Assembly: GCF_050948215.1 (NCBI RefSeq)
Contig: NC_135165.1
Location: 2,516,501 to 2,580,500 of the forward strand
Length of the DNA: 64,000 bases
DNA from: Halictus rubicundus
Taxonomy: Eukaryota > Arthropoda > Insecta > Hymenoptera > Halictidae
Direction: 5' to 3'
Shown here: piece by piece, positions 24,550-36,691 of the stretch
Position numbering within the stretch: position 1 is the first letter of the stretch
Layout of the letters: each line of letters opens with the position of its first letter
Position numbers and translations under genes: made by a program
Notes under the pieces: generated by a model
The model's database searches: none
Seen by the model: only the letters and a program-made list of their open reading frames with translations
What the model was told of the DNA's origin: nothing

Positions 24550-25418
24550 AAGTTCTCGCAGCCCCTTCAAACATGTATTTCTATTTCTTTATTTCGGAAA
24601 TTACATCTATCGCGTGATAACTTATTTGTGGAAAAATTAATTTTCCATCGCAAACTTTACTGATCGGCACCCCCTGAATCTGAAAATAAGTTTTCTTCTC
24701 AGTCCGTTCAAAAATGTGTTTCTATTTCTTTATTTAGGAAATTACATCTATCGCGTGATAACTTATTTGTGGAAAGATTAATTTTCCACCGCAAACTTCG
24801 CTGACCGGCACCCCCTGAATCTGAAAATAAGTTCTCGCAGCCCCCCTGAAAAGTGTGTTTCTATTTCTTTATTTAGGAAATTACATCTATCGCGTGATAA
24901 CTTATTTGTGGAAAGATTAATTTTCCACCGCAAACTTCGCTGACCGGCACCCCCTGAATGTGAAAATAAAGTCCCCTCAGCCCCCTGAATCTGAAAATAA
25001 GTTTTCTTCTCAGTCCGTTCAAAAATGTGTTTCTATTTCTTTATTTAGGAAATTACATCTATCGCGTGATAACTTATTTGTGGAAAGATTAATTTTCCAC
25101 CGCAAACTTCGCTGACCGGCACCCCCTGAATCTGAAAATAAGTTCTCGCAGCCCCCTGAAAAGTGTGTTTCTATTTCTTTATTTAGGAAATTACATCTAT
25201 CGCGTGATAACTTATTTGTGGAAAGATTAATTTTCCACCGCAAACTTTATTGATCGGCACCCCCTGAATGTGAAAATAAAGTCCCCTCAGCCCCCTGAAT
25301 CTGAAAATAAGTTCTCGCAGCCCCGTGAAAAGTGTGTTTCTATTTCTTCATTTAGAAAATTACATCCATCCGAAGATAACTTATTTATTGAAAGATTAAT
25401 TTCCCACCGCAAGATTTA
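24550..25418. repeat. Tandem array with alternating 139/171-bp spacing, six copies
   Basis: The marker TTTCTATTTCTT starts at 24578, 24719, 24858, 25030, 25168 and 25337, giving spacings of 141, 139, 172, 138 and 169. The longer units contain an additional copy of CCCCTGAATGTGAAAATAAAG. Units carry AAATTACATCTATCGCGTGA and GGCACCCCCTGAATCTGAAA. The last copy is diverged. From the second copy onward the pattern fits duplication of a two-unit block of about 310 bp. Reverse frames such as 25019-25243 merely translate the repeat. Confidence 0.93.
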
Positions 25419-25927
25419 GGAACTTCACCGCCAGGTTAAGAACCACCGCATTCTATGAATTTAGTATACCTGGTGTACCTAGTATATCTGTTCAAATTAT
25501 TAACAGAAGGATTCAATTTTTATGTTGCAATTATGTTCTTATAGAACTATTGCAGAACCTAACGCAGGCCACGCTATTTCGCAGGAGAACAAGCGGAATG
25601 AATGCATTAGGGGATGATTCGGTCAACACGAGCGACGCGCGAACGATCGTCCAATAATCGCTTAGCCACGGCGATCGAGCGATTGATCGGCGAGAATGGG
25701 TTCGAACAATAAGATGACACGGTTGTCTCGTCGTGTTACGCACCGGCTCGAACCACTCGAAGCATTAGCGCGTGCTTGGTGTTTAGAGGCTCTAGAAAGT
25801 AATTGAGTTGGCCACGCGACTCTTCAAGTGGCTCCCTACCAACGCTGCACAGCGGGTACCTAGCAGGCTCTTCTTCTCATTGCTAACCACCTGTTTTGAG
25901 TCCTCTCTCTCTCTCTTCTCTTCCCCC

Positions 25928-25985
<58 letters not shown>

Positions 25986-28493
25986 TCGTCTTTCCCTGTT
26001 TCCTCTGGTGCACGCGCGACCAATAGAGAAAATAAATACACGCTGGTTGGCCACTCGAAATCCACGGTTGTCTATTGTGCGCCGGGGGTTTGACATACGG
26101 CCGATGGGCGCCACCGCTTCCCAACCCCCGAAATAATGCAACGCACTATACTCCCTTTCTCTTGTTGTCATTCTGCTACCCCGTATGTACCGATGCTCCC
26201 TTGCGATCTGTTTACCCGTTTTCTTTAGCGAGATAAACGAGCACTACAGTGTGCTCGTGCGCCTCTGCGTTTAAATCGTACACCCCACGATCATTTGATT
26301 ATCCGGTTAGTTCTTCGAATCTACGGGACTTTTTAATTAACACGGATCCTGATCAACTGGTTCGCTATCCTCTAATTCCCCCTTCGACTGATCGCTGGTT
26401 TTTAAAGGTTTTACCGTTGAGGCTTTTGGGTGGGAGCTGAGGATTGTCTCAATTTTATTAACCGTTCAGCTGATCAATTGAAAGTCTCAAATTAGACTAA
26501 CAGTACAGAGAATTGAATGCTCTTCAGATATTATTTCGACAAAATTTCGATCGGAGATACAATTTTCGAGATATTTTATAGAAAAGGGACAACAGAAGCA
26601 TTCCAAGAAGAAGATCCTTTAAGACTTTAAGATCTCCTGAGAAATCTTATTAAATTAGAACCTCAGATCAGAGAAATCAGAACCCTAGAAATCAGAACCT
26701 GAACTCGAAATTTGCCTTTTCCACCGCCACGTAGAATGCAGGTTTCGCTGGCACCAAAGACCCTAAATTAGAAGAGACGTGTGGCGACGGTCGCCTTCAG
26801 GCTCGACCATCGAATCCGTAACCGGGCAAAAGTGGTCTAGGGTGGACGACTACAAAGCACCGAGGTCTCTATCTCGGCATGGTATTCTCGCACGGATCGA
26901 TTCCTCGAACCGGCAAGAAATAATATTTCTCCGGGCGTTATTCTCATCGTTGCGAGCCTCGCGAATTATAGCTGTTACGAAGAAGGAGAAGAGAGAAATT
27001 GGAAGGAGGGGGTCGCGATAGTGGTATCGGGAATATCTGATTGACATCTCGGAATTCGTCTGCGTTTATTGGTAGCATGCAGAGGTAACACGCGGGGCCG
27101 TGGGCACGGACACAAGCTCGTTAAGCTGTCGAAGGGATGGTATAAAATAAGAGTCGAATAGCTGGCATAGCTTGGCGCCTCTCGGCTGTCCGTCAGCTCC
27201 GAGGAACTGCGGAGGTGCCCTCCTCTTTCTTTGGCACCCCGTCCGATCTCCCTCCCACCCCCCCCTTCTGTCTCCCCCCATGGAATCCTTGGTTGCCCCA
27301 CCATCCCATGGTGTTCGTCTTTCATCATCGGGGCGACGTATATCGTTCCTCTCGAGGCTCTCCGCAGAAGGGTTTCGCCGTACCGAGAACTAAAAGGCAG
27401 GTTTAGGAAAAACGGGAAGTCTTTGCGCGCCTGTCAATCAGCCGTCCGCGGTTTTGCGGCCATCCGGTTAATGATGATCCACTGCTCTATCTCGTCAAGA
27501 TCGTGCGTCGTCCTGCCCCCGGCTCGTCCGAACATGTCCCGATGAAAATAGCGAACGTGATTGTCGCGATCCTACACTGCTTCTGCCTATACCTGCAACC
27601 AACGAGAGAGACCATGGAATCTTTCGGACGACCTCGAATCCGTTTCTTTTCGATCGGTATCGAAGCTACGGCCGATCCGTCACGTACCGAACCTACCCGA
27701 TCCCTCGCTTTTATCCGCGAGACGTCGACAAATTCGTCCCGCGAATTCTCCGAACTCGAAGATGTACCTGTTAAGGCACCTGATTAGGATTTTATGCATT
27801 CGTCGCGGCCGCTGCCACGAGTTTATGCGATCGATTCGCGTCGCCGAATCGCGTTTTTGTCGCGGCCAGCAGCTCGTTTTCCAGTCAAGGCTGGGTTCTA
27901 TTGTACGCCCTGATTGACCCAGTTTCGTTGACACTTTGACTCGCGCGTCGGCCGTGCGGTTTTGCGAAAATTTCCTTATCTGATTTGACGGTCAATATTA
28001 TGTTTCTTTTCAATTTTTATTCGAACCGATATCTTTCGAGGGGAACGCTTTTTCGGGGAAGATTTCGGGAGAAACGTGTTTCATCGTGGAAATGGAATTA
28101 GGCGAACGGACGTCTGGAAAACGCGAATACCCGTGCGTCAATAGATGCGACGGACTATCATCCGTAGATAGAACGTCGTGAGAACCTCCGCGGGTATTTT
28201 ACATGCAAATTTATAGAGATCCTTCGGACACCGGCGTATCGAAGGGAGATGTATCCTCCGGGGACCGGAGACACCAGGACTAAGAGCGCTTCCTTGTACT
28301 GTCACTCTGCTCTGTTCGAATCAATCGCATAAATCTCGACGCATTGATCGTCTCCTTTCGGCAACGCGGTCGCCTCCGAAAAATTTCCAAGGAAAAAACC
28401 CACTGTGCCCGAAGAAACGTTCCTATCGTTATTCATAATAATTATTTTCAACTGTCCGTCAGTTTCCAATCGACTTCGCTTCGATGAGTATTT
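25419..28493. other. Intronic stretch, no gene seen
   Basis: Unique sequence with a large CT microsatellite (25902-25980). Frames at 26975-27545 and 27503-27934 lie in GC-rich DNA and overlap antisense frames. The repeated AGAAATCAGAACC words near 26670-26702 are a very short local repeat. Confidence 0.55.
25902..25980. repeat. Long CT microsatellite
   Basis: A pure run of about 24 CT units (25933-25980) preceded by interrupted CT runs from 25902. One of the two longest GA/CT tracts in the window. Confidence 0.96.
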
Positions 28494-28741
28494 TTAACCC
28501 TTAGCACTCGGAACGGCGACTGTAAGGCGCCACTAAAAATTACTGTATCGTATCCGAAATATTTTTTCATTAAATTTGCTTGTGTTTCATAAATTACTAA
28601 ACATTTCGGTATTGTACCAGTAAATCGCACCATTTTCGTATGGATAATATGAAAAAGAAAAATACATAGATGGGAAATATTCTAGGTCGGAAAAAATGTT
28701 TCGTTTGGAGTTAGGAAATAGCTTCGAGTGCAAAGGGTTAA
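28494..28741 (+). mobile_element. TTAA element, family A, copy 3 (variant subfamily)
   Basis: A 248-bp element bounded by TTAA. The ends are CCCTTAGCACTCGG and, at the right, CGAGTGCAAAGGG. It belongs with copies 4 and 5 in a subfamily with GGCGACTGTAAGGCGCCACT in place of the AGTGGTG hairpin. That still leaves a short fold-back (GGCG with CGCC). Confidence 0.9.
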
Positions 28742-29196
28742 TCGGTATGTTTCAACCCGAGATCCATTTAATTAAATAGCGAGGGTTATAGAATAACTTT
28801 TCTGGGCACAGAAGAAGGCCGGCGTCTCAGCGAATGAGATCGTGCAACGCTCAGGAGAGAAAGATGAGTCGAACGACGAGATAGATGACAAATGTCCGTC
28901 TCGGCGCGGTCGGTCGAAGAAAGGAGATGGAAAAAAAGAGACGCCGGCGAAGCGGGAGGGACGGAAGAGCTACGTGAACAGTTTCGTAAACAACGGTTCA
29001 TGAATACATTTGCCTCTATTGGATTTCGTTCGATCGAATCCGTGTAGGCCGCGCGGACGACGCGCCGCGCGGCGAGATCAGGATACACCGAGAAACTTAC
29101 TCGGGCTCTACTATATGCAGACGGTTTTCGTTCATTCGATTGTTACCGCAGACACAGAAAGATTTCCTCCCCCGGCCGAGGAAAATGTACGGTCGA

Positions 29197-29240
29197 AGAG
29201 GAAAGAGAGAGAGGGAGAGAGAGGGAGAGAGAAAGAGGAC
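29197..29240. repeat. GA-rich microsatellite
   Basis: GAGA runs broken by GGGA and AAAGA. Simple repeat with no further content. Confidence 0.85.
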
Positions 29241-31046
29241 GCTTGGTGACCACCCTTCGCGGGAAAACGCGGGTTCCCATCGGCCATCAGCACAGTGCAC
29301 CCCCAGAGTCCATTCGTCCATTCGTTGGGCCGGCCGGGTTCCCCAGACTTTGGGTGTCGGGGGTGGACAAGCTAGGCTGACCGGTTGCCATGGTGACCAT
29401 ATGGATTGATCCGAGCAAATATCATCTCCGAAGACGCCCGAAAGAATCGCCGGATTTCAGAGAACAGCTCGCTAGATTTCTCTCCTTTCCCTTAGCTACC
29501 CCTCCGCCCCCTTCCTCAACCCCCCACCACCCTTGCTTTATTCCCGCCATTGTTCTACCGACCTACGCCGTTCACGCCCGAACGGACCGAGCAACGGGAA
29601 TTGTAAGTTAGGGGATGCTGCGGGATCATCGTTGGTCATCCGGTCATTCGTTGACGATCGTTTTGCGTTAGCATCGTCTTTCAATTTTAACCCCAAGATA
29701 CTGGGTGTCGTGCGAATAGCGTTCACGGTTTTGCCATCTTCGTCCGTTCAATTTCACTCGTTGGGAATTTTTATGCCGAAGGTCGTCTGAAGGTCACGGT
29801 ATTATAGGTCATCGGTTTCGTCCCGATTTCAGCCGTCGTATGAAACACCGTGTTGACCGTGACATTCAAGTACAAAATGACTTTGCCCACTTTTATCCCT
29901 TCGTTTACCCTTTATCTAACAGTCTAATCAATTTTAAAATATTCATCAGAATCTGTTCAGACGCTGTACAAATGTTTCAACACTATTTCTACCGCGATTT
30001 CTACCCTATTTCGAGTTGTCAACCATTTCTGCAGCACTGAAAGTGTCGAGGCGTTCGATCGAGAACAAAGAGAATGCGATAAACTAGGGGGCACGGATTC
30101 TGACATGAGAGAGGGAGGTAGAGAAACGATTCGATTAGAATGCGATCAGGATCGTGGCAGGGCACGTGGACGAACAGGAGCCGCCCGGTCCCGCGAATAT
30201 TCTTCAGGATCGAGGGGTCTTAATTTTCCCAGTATTCGTCTCGTCTCGCGCCATTTGCCCGGCAAAGTAAGCGGAGAATTAATCGGGACTTAATTACCAG
30301 GTTAGGCGGGTACTTGTTGCAGTAAAGCGAAGGCGTCTAGTGTACGAGGCGTGTTAGGGTGCCGTAGCGTAATAAGATTCCCTTTAATGGCATTACACGC
30401 CTCATTGGGACTTGGCAAGTCCGAAGTTCCCGCGACTTTACGCTGTGTTTGACTTAACCGGAAGTTACCGCCTCCCGGCCGCACGAACGAACCAACGAAC
30501 GAACGAACTCGAGCCAAAGAGGGTTTAAGTCTCTCAACGGATTACGAATTGCCCGGGACGATGTCTCGGAACTCGCCTCCACCCCCGAAAAATCATCGAG
30601 GATCCCTCCCCCCCCCCCCGATTCGCCGAAGAGGATGAAACTGCAGAACGCCTAACCTCGAATTTTGACGATTTTCCAATATGTCGTAGACATGGATCGA
30701 ACAACTTTTTCCGTCGATATTAACGCAGGTCTCGCATGGCTACCGAGATACAGCGGTGCACGATTAAGCATCCGCAATCGGGACCGAATACGGACACTTA
30801 AGTGGGGAGATTGCTTCTGCGAACACAACTGGAGGAACGACAGGGGATGCGTGCGAGCAGCGTCGCCGCAAAAATTCCCTCCGAGGCAATACATGACGCT
30901 ACGTTCCGAGAACTGTTGTCCCACCGACGTATCAATAGAGGGGGCAACCAGTGATGTCACGATCCAACGTCACTATCCATAGCTCTGTGATGTCACTCGG
31001 GTTCCGACTATACCTCTTCTCCCGCAATTCTTCTCCAATTCGAAAC

Positions 31047-31165
31047 CTTACAAAATTTCCCGACCCGATCCGAACCCGGAATCTCGGGTACCCAAACTTC
31101 ACAAGCTTCCGGAATTCCGACGCTGAATTTCTCGACCCGACCCGAACCCGAAATTTCGAGTAGCC
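31047..31165. repeat. Two copies of a 75-bp unit rich in CCCGA/CCCGAA
   Basis: AAATTTCCCGACCCGATCCG near 31050 recurs as GAATTTCTCGACCCGACCCG near 31125. Each is followed by AACCCG, a GAATCTCGGGTA or GAAATTTCGAGTA block, and CCC. The 150-codon reverse frame at 30932-31384 gains its internal protein repeat from this and is not taken as a gene. Confidence 0.75.
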
Positions 31166-32684
31166 CGGCACACCGGTGTCCGGAGGACGCGTCCGACCGG
31201 TCCGGAATTCGATGGTCGATTCTTTTAAATAAATGCAATTCAATTTCCCCGGTCTGTCGACCGGCGGAGAGTCGATACACTCTTTTTCTGACCTCTCGAC
31301 ATCGATCGGCCAGGTAGGCCCGGTAGGCCACAGTGCCGCGCATTCCACGAAGATAAACTTCTCAGTTTGGTCGCGATGATCCATTAGTGACGTCGGTGGT
31401 GCCGCCGCGTTTGCGCCTAATGCGGCCGCGACCGGGCCGCGAAAAATCGTATTTGGAGAATTGCGCGAAAAAGCATGTCAGCGAGCTGATTAATTACGGC
31501 ATCGAGGGCGAGGGCGAGGGGGAGAGAGAGAGAGAGGAGATGAGGTCGCCGCGGTAAGCAGCCAGAGAGCGCAGGCGTAAGAAAGGCACGGTCGCCGAGT
31601 CGGTCCGACGGGGCAATTAATTAAAGCGTCACTTGAATTTACAACGACGCCAGAAGGAGCCTCGGCCACCAACGAAGACCGATCAAAGCTTCATCTCGGC
31701 ATTACGATCTGGCAGGCGGCTGTCGACAGGCGCGAAGAAGCCGAGCACCACGTCGACCCGCGTCCGTTTTGCCCGGGCAAAAACCGATCGGATGGAAATC
31801 CAGGTGTTGGGGATCCCTTCTCTTGCCGGTAGAGACTCGATCCTGAGCCCGATGGGGGCTCGGGAGTGCAGCAGCTCTTCGTGGTGTGACCATCGGGTCC
31901 CGGGAAACGACCTCGAGAGAGATCCCCCGATCTGGATGCAGGCGGCGACGCAGCAAACCGCGACCGTTCCCCAAAGTCTCCGTAGGAAGTCCCCGACGGC
32001 AAGAAACGCTCAACACACATTTAATAGCTTAATTTATAATTCTCGCCGCAAGAAGAAGAAACTCCCGAGTGAAAGGTAGAAGGGTGAGAGCGCGCGGAAG
32101 ATGGGAGAAGGGTAGAGGGAGGAAGAAAAAGAGAAGAAGGAGCAGCGCGGATAAAGTTAGAGACGGCCCGTGGGCAAGAAGAACGCGGCCGAAGCGGGAG
32201 GACCGATCGAAAGAAGCGCGCGAGGCAGAGGAACACGGGGGTTACCGAGAAAAACGAACCACGAAGAGAGACGGGCAGAGATCGAGGGAGAGGGAGATAC
32301 CGGAGATTGTGCGTCTAAGAAGAAGAAGAAACCGGTGGAAAGAAGATAAAACGGAAGGAATGCCGACGCCGACGATGCGATGCGCCGTGAGCGCGCGCGC
32401 GAGCGCGAGCGAGCGAGCGAGCAAGCGAGCTAGCAGGCGAGCTCATGGCAGCACCGATGGAAACTGTTCGACAATGCGGTGCGACGATCATGGGACCTTT
32501 ATATGGAGCGTCGTCCCCGTGGGTGGTCCCCCGCAGGACGTCTTGCCAGGCGTCATCCCGGATTCATCGGGACGATCGGCGCGTTGAGAACCACCGATCA
32601 GCTAACCTAGAAGGTAGCGGAGAGTGAGATCGGGCCGGGACGCGCACTGAATCACTCATCGTGCTTAGATGTCGACGCTGTTGT

Positions 32685-32712
32685 CGTTTGCGTCGTTGTT
32701 GTTGTCGTCGTT

Positions 32713-32745
<33 letters not shown>

Positions 32746-32790
32746 CTCCTCCTCCTCGTCCTCGTCCTCTTCGTCGTCGTTCGCCGTACC
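32685..32790. repeat. TCG/TCC triplet repeat
   Basis: About 30 imperfect triplets of the TCG/TTG/TCC type. Read on the + strand they give poly-Ser, in other frames poly-Arg or poly-Asp. The flanks show no splice sites or protein similarity, so this is treated as a microsatellite. Confidence 0.92.
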
Positions 32791-33150
32791 CGGAGAGCTC
32801 TCTACGCCACACGAACGCGAGCTATTAACTCCCGAGCACTGGTACCTCATAGCATTCTACAAGGCTACATTATTTACTACACCGCTACTTGTCCGAGGAA
32901 AGTTATTACGAGAGCCGGGCTCCGCCGATCAACGATCCACCGTGTCCGATTTAATTCAGACCGATTTTTACCGACCGGAATCCCGGCACCGTTAATCCGT
33001 GTACCAACAGTCCGAGGCATAGTTGCGCACCGAGGAAATCGGTTTCCACGATGGCGAAATCCCTGATCCAAGCGAACAGTATTTTCGGCCTCTTCGGTCT
33101 CTTGAAAATTCGGTTCGATCGTTTTGTTTCAGACGTCCATGGAATTCTTG

Positions 33151-33387
33151 TTAACACGTTGATTGCCATGTCACCCATATGTGGGTGACGGAATTGTTTG
33201 TCCATGTTTTAAAATGAATTTTTACGTTAATATATTCACTGTACCGATTAGGATCTGTAACATTCAAGAAAGTTGGAGGACTACTCGATATCGTACATTT
33301 AATTTTTTTCAATTTTTATTTCATTAAATAACTTGCTGTGATTTTGTAGAATTTTTGAGGTTTCTAGTTTGGCAGTCGAAGTGTTAA
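33151..33387 (-). mobile_element. TTAA element, family C, copy 1
   Basis: A 237-bp element bounded by TTAA. The left end reads CACGTTGATTGCC and the right end GGCAGTCGAAGTG, so it lies in reverse orientation relative to the copy at 57627. Just inside the left end is the palindrome GTCACCCATATGTGGGTGAC. The interior matches the 57.6-kb copy, including the reverse of TTTAATGAAATAAAAATTGA. No coding content. Confidence 0.9.
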
Positions 33388-33409
33388 TAGGTCACCCTGA
33401 GAGACCTTT

Positions 33410-33894
33410 TTAACCTATTTGCATCATTAGCGTGTGTATACGCTCAATTTTCCTGGTCACTGGAAATTCAACGATCACTGATTTTTCTGATCACAGGAGC
33501 ATACATATACGCTCAATTTATTTTTCCTTATAATGCTTAGATACGAGGTTCTTTTACTTGTAGTACTTTTTGTACTTAACCCTTAGCACTCGAACGGCGA
33601 CTGTGAGGCGCCACTAAAAATTATCGTATCTTTATTCAAAATATTTTTTACATTATTAAGTTCGTCTGGATTTAATAAATTACTAAACATTTCAGTGTTG
33701 TACTAGTAAATTGCAGCATTTTCGTATGTATAACATGAAAAAAATGTATATAGAAGGGAAATATTCTAGGCCGAAAGAAATGTTTCGTTTTGGAGTTAAA
33801 ACAGCTTCCAGTGCAAAGGGTTGAATGTAATAAAAAGAAAAGTTTGGTGATATAAGCCTACTTTTCATATTTTCTTCTGATGCAAATGGGTTAA
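33410..33894 (+). mobile_element. TTAA element, family E, host of a nested insertion
   Basis: Bounded by TTAA, with ends CCTATTTGCATCA and, at the right, TGATGCAAATGGG, which match at 12 of 13 positions as an inverted repeat. A family A element (33576-33824) sits inside, leaving about 236 bp of the host. It starts 22 bp after the end of the family C element. Confidence 0.85.
33576..33824 (+). mobile_element. TTAA element, family A, copy 4 (nested in family E)
   Basis: 249 bp. The left TTAA is followed by CCCTTAGCACTCG. The right end is CCAGTGCAAAGGG followed by TTGA, a one-base change from TTAA. Same subfamily as copy 3. Its insertion splits the family E element, so the host is older. Confidence 0.9.
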
Positions 33895-34691
33895 AACAAG
33901 TATTTTGTAATCGGTGTAATAACTAGACCAGCACACACTGTGCTAAATTTCAGCTAAGCAGAAATTCCATGGTTTGATTAATGATTTTAATTAGCTCGAA
34001 GTAGACATTTTAAAATCGTTTAGAGAATTTTACCTTCCGCGAAGATGGTCGCAAGAACTCCCGGGTGTTCGCGGAAAAGAGCGTAGGCGCCCATAATTTT
34101 CCTCTCAAATAGTGACAGCCATTTCAACCCCTTGTACACCTGTTTACCTACCTGTAACGACGATAAAGTGGCCGCAATACTCCGAAATCCCGGCCGTAAA
34201 TCAATACCAGCTAGAAAATAACTTCGCAATAATTCACGGGAGCGCGGGAATCCCAACGAAAGGCCATTGCGTTGCCTGGTGGGAAATTAAAATAAATCAA
34301 ACTTATCTGTTGCTCTGGCCACTTGCCGGTGTTGATCCGGTACGTGTATGGTGTTCTGTGCGCTCGCGCGAGTGTGTGTGTGTGTAGGTTCACACGTACG
34401 TACGTGCACACGTAAGAGGTTAAACAGTGCGCGATAGAACGACGCCGAAGTAAAGAAATATATATCCTTGACTATCGTAACTGTCTCGCCGTTGTTAAAT
34501 AACATCCTCCTTTTCTCGGTTCTTAGGTCTCGACGTTCAGCGTTTCGGAAATCATTTCGGGCCGGCGAACTTTCGAAATCTTAGTTTCAAAAGCTTCCCT
34601 AACTTTTACGGGGAACTGGACAGAAATGGTAATTGCCGGGGGGGGATCATTAAGCGAATCGACTTCGAACGAGGATCATTGATAAGTAAAA

Positions 34692-34881
34692 TTAACGCTA
34701 GAACTGCCGGACCAGTCAAAATGACTGGTTCCTAATTTTTGGTTCTACAGTTACTGAAATTGTAAAAATGTTTTCATCGGTAATTTTTTAATGAACCTCT
34801 TCATTGAATGGGCACAGTCTTGTCACTGTTACAGAGCAATATACGTCAGTCGCATTTATTGCTCGGTAGTTCTAGCGTTAA
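34692..34881 (+). mobile_element. TTAA element, family X, copy 1
   Basis: A 190-bp element bounded by TTAA. The left end is CGCTAGAACTGCCGG and the right end CGGTAGTTCTAGCG. Immediately inside the left end is the palindrome CCAGTCAAAATGACTGG. This end sequence is the one carried by every monomer of the tandem array at 47.5-49.05 kb. Confidence 0.9.
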
Positions 34882-35531
34882 GTTTATATTATCATCGGTG
34901 CTTTGACAGCTGGGTACTGATAGTGTTTGTAAAGGTTTAGAGACTTTGCCTAAAAGATAATAAAATTGTAGTATTTACCGAGTGAAAGATCAACGAAGAA
35001 GTTTTGTAACGGATCTACGGAGACGGCAACCGGATCGCAGATCAAAGTTCCAGCTCGCAGGCTCGATCAGTGCCAAGACGATCATACTCGGAGCAAGACT
35101 TATGTCTGATGGTACGGTAAATTCAGTCGCCCCTCTCCCCCGTGCTTTTCGTGAATAAATACGGTTAGTGGCCAGCCAAGGCCCTTTAGATCCCTTTGAC
35201 CGTAGGGGCACCGCGCGGGGTGGCGGTGGTAACTGGTAAGTGCCTAGGGCGACCATCTGTGCCCTTCTGCGCCTATGCTGTGCCACGTGGATCGCGCTAT
35301 GGTTTATACGGCATTTGTTGCAGCTATGTGCATGTATTATCGTTAATGTCCCGGGTAAGCTGAAGTAAGGCAACGCCTCCAGGAGCGAGTCCCACAAAGG
35401 CGAGCGAGGAAACCTTGCGCAACAATCTAACCGAGACACGCGTATTTTCACCGCAACAAATGACGGTATTTTCCAAATTATTTCCCCCTCTACTCGTTCA
35501 ACCCCGATAGTCTTGCACATGATCGGACAAA

Positions 35532-35714
35532 GTGACGGGTTCTAATATTTTTAATCTAAAATTATCAAGACTCCAAGGATGCAATTTACAAATTTATTTC
35601 CTTGGGTATATATTATTTTTAAAATATTGCCAAAAATGAGGACGGCACGTTCTAGTTATTTCTACAAAGTAGTGCAAAATAGCCACTTTTAGTGCTCCGT
35701 GAACCTAGTGTTAA
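35532..35714 (+). mobile_element. TTAA element, family B, left-truncated copy
   Basis: The right end TGAACCTAGTG followed by TTAA is intact. The left end is missing, and similarity begins at TGACGGGTTCTAATATTTTT. The interior matches the copy at 50108 in the same orientation. Confidence 0.78.
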
Positions 35715-36225
35715 AAGCACAGAGGTTTCCGAGTAGTGAAATGCTGCTGAAATTGTAGCTACGCTTTGCTAATTTTTGATATAATTTATTAAAAAAAATC
35801 CTGTACCGCTATTTTGGAGTGTCAGCGGGCAGATTAGAAGTTTTTTCGGCGAGTGGTTCGCGGCCATTTTCGCCGTGGATCGCGTGAACGATCGTCATCG
35901 TATCGCGATGATCTTGGACAAAAGTCGCCGCTTACGATACTATATCTGCCGCCCTTTATCTTTACGCCATCGCGCGCTAAATTACCCGGACACCGATCGT
36001 GACTAATTAACTATCCTTTCCGGCGATATCGATCGAGCAGCTCTCGGTACAGGAGAAAACAATAGCCCGGGTACGAAGAATCGCGACGATCGCGGTGACC
36101 GATAATCGCGAAGCCAGGCCGTTACGATAATTTCGCAACGCTCGTTACCACGATAATCGGTTACGCTCCTCTCTTATTTTATTATCGGGAATTGCCTCTC
36201 CATGACTAATTCGTGGCGCGTAGAT

Positions 36226-36285
36226 ACACGTACGAGCGCGCCCACACGTACACGTACGCGTACGCGTACACGCGCACGAGCAGAA
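36226..36285. repeat. ACGT/CACGTA-rich palindromic patch
   Basis: Alternating purine-pyrimidine sequence built of ACGTAC, ACGCGT and CACACG words. Self-complementary at short range. No gene. Confidence 0.7.
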
Positions 36286-36691
36286 ACCATGCTCGTCTGG
36301 CGGCGATAGCAGCATACGCGATGAACGACGTGTGCGAGAGAGGCGTATACCCCGTGTATTAAGTTACGCTGCCACAGTTTGGTAACGCTGGGATCGTTGA
36401 GTCACCCCCTGCCGGCACACCTCCCCCAATCGGTGGCATTTTTTTTTCTCGCCGCCACTCGAAAAAAAATCGAATTTTGATTGCACTTTGTGCCACGACC
36501 TGTAAACAATACGCTACCTCAGGACAAACGCGCTCCGACCAGTGCACGCTCCTGTTAACACTCTGACTGTCGCATCAGTGCCACGATGAAAAAAAAACTG
36601 TTTATTTAAACCCTTTCCCCAATCCCCGTCCAACCCCAATTGTTGTCAAGACTACTCCAATTGGAACCTCCTTGTGGAAAAGAGAAATTCT

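Larger units (their letters stand above)
28742..33150. other. Intronic stretch, GC-rich, no gene seen
   Basis: Contains GA repeats (29197-29240 and 31505-31540), a GAAC repeat near 30484-30508, a poly-C run near 30607-30620, a 75-bp repeat (31047-31165) and a triplet repeat (32685-32790). The purine-rich block at 32040-32350 yields a basic 172-codon frame (32069-32587) with low-complexity Arg/Lys/Glu content, which is not believable as a protein. GCGA repeats lie at 32393-32430. Confidence 0.55.
33895..36691. other. Intronic stretch, no gene seen
   Basis: Contains a family X element (34692-34881), a truncated family B copy (35532-35714) and an ACGT-rich patch (36226-36285). The 176-codon reverse frame at 34990-35520 has no recognisable domain. 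TTAACACTCTGACTG at 36555 resembles a family C end without a partner. Confidence 0.55.

Noticed and set aside
30932..31384. 150-codon reverse frame with an internal protein repeat (FRVR-G motifs)
   Set aside because: The protein repeat merely reflects the 75-bp DNA repeat at 31047-31165.
32069..32587. 172-codon basic frame
   Set aside because: Arg/Lys/Glu-rich low complexity produced by purine-rich repeats such as AAGAAG and GAGAGG.
32669..32995. Frame with a long poly-Ser tract
   Set aside because: The Ser tract is a TCG microsatellite. The flanks show no protein similarity.
34990..35520. 176-codon reverse frame
   Set aside because: No known motif and no splice or promoter context. Its composition follows the local GC-rich DNA.
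36555..36575. TTAACACTCTGACTG, like a family C end
   Set aside because: Unpaired. The next TTAA element begins 137 bp later with its own end, so this may be an orphan or chance.
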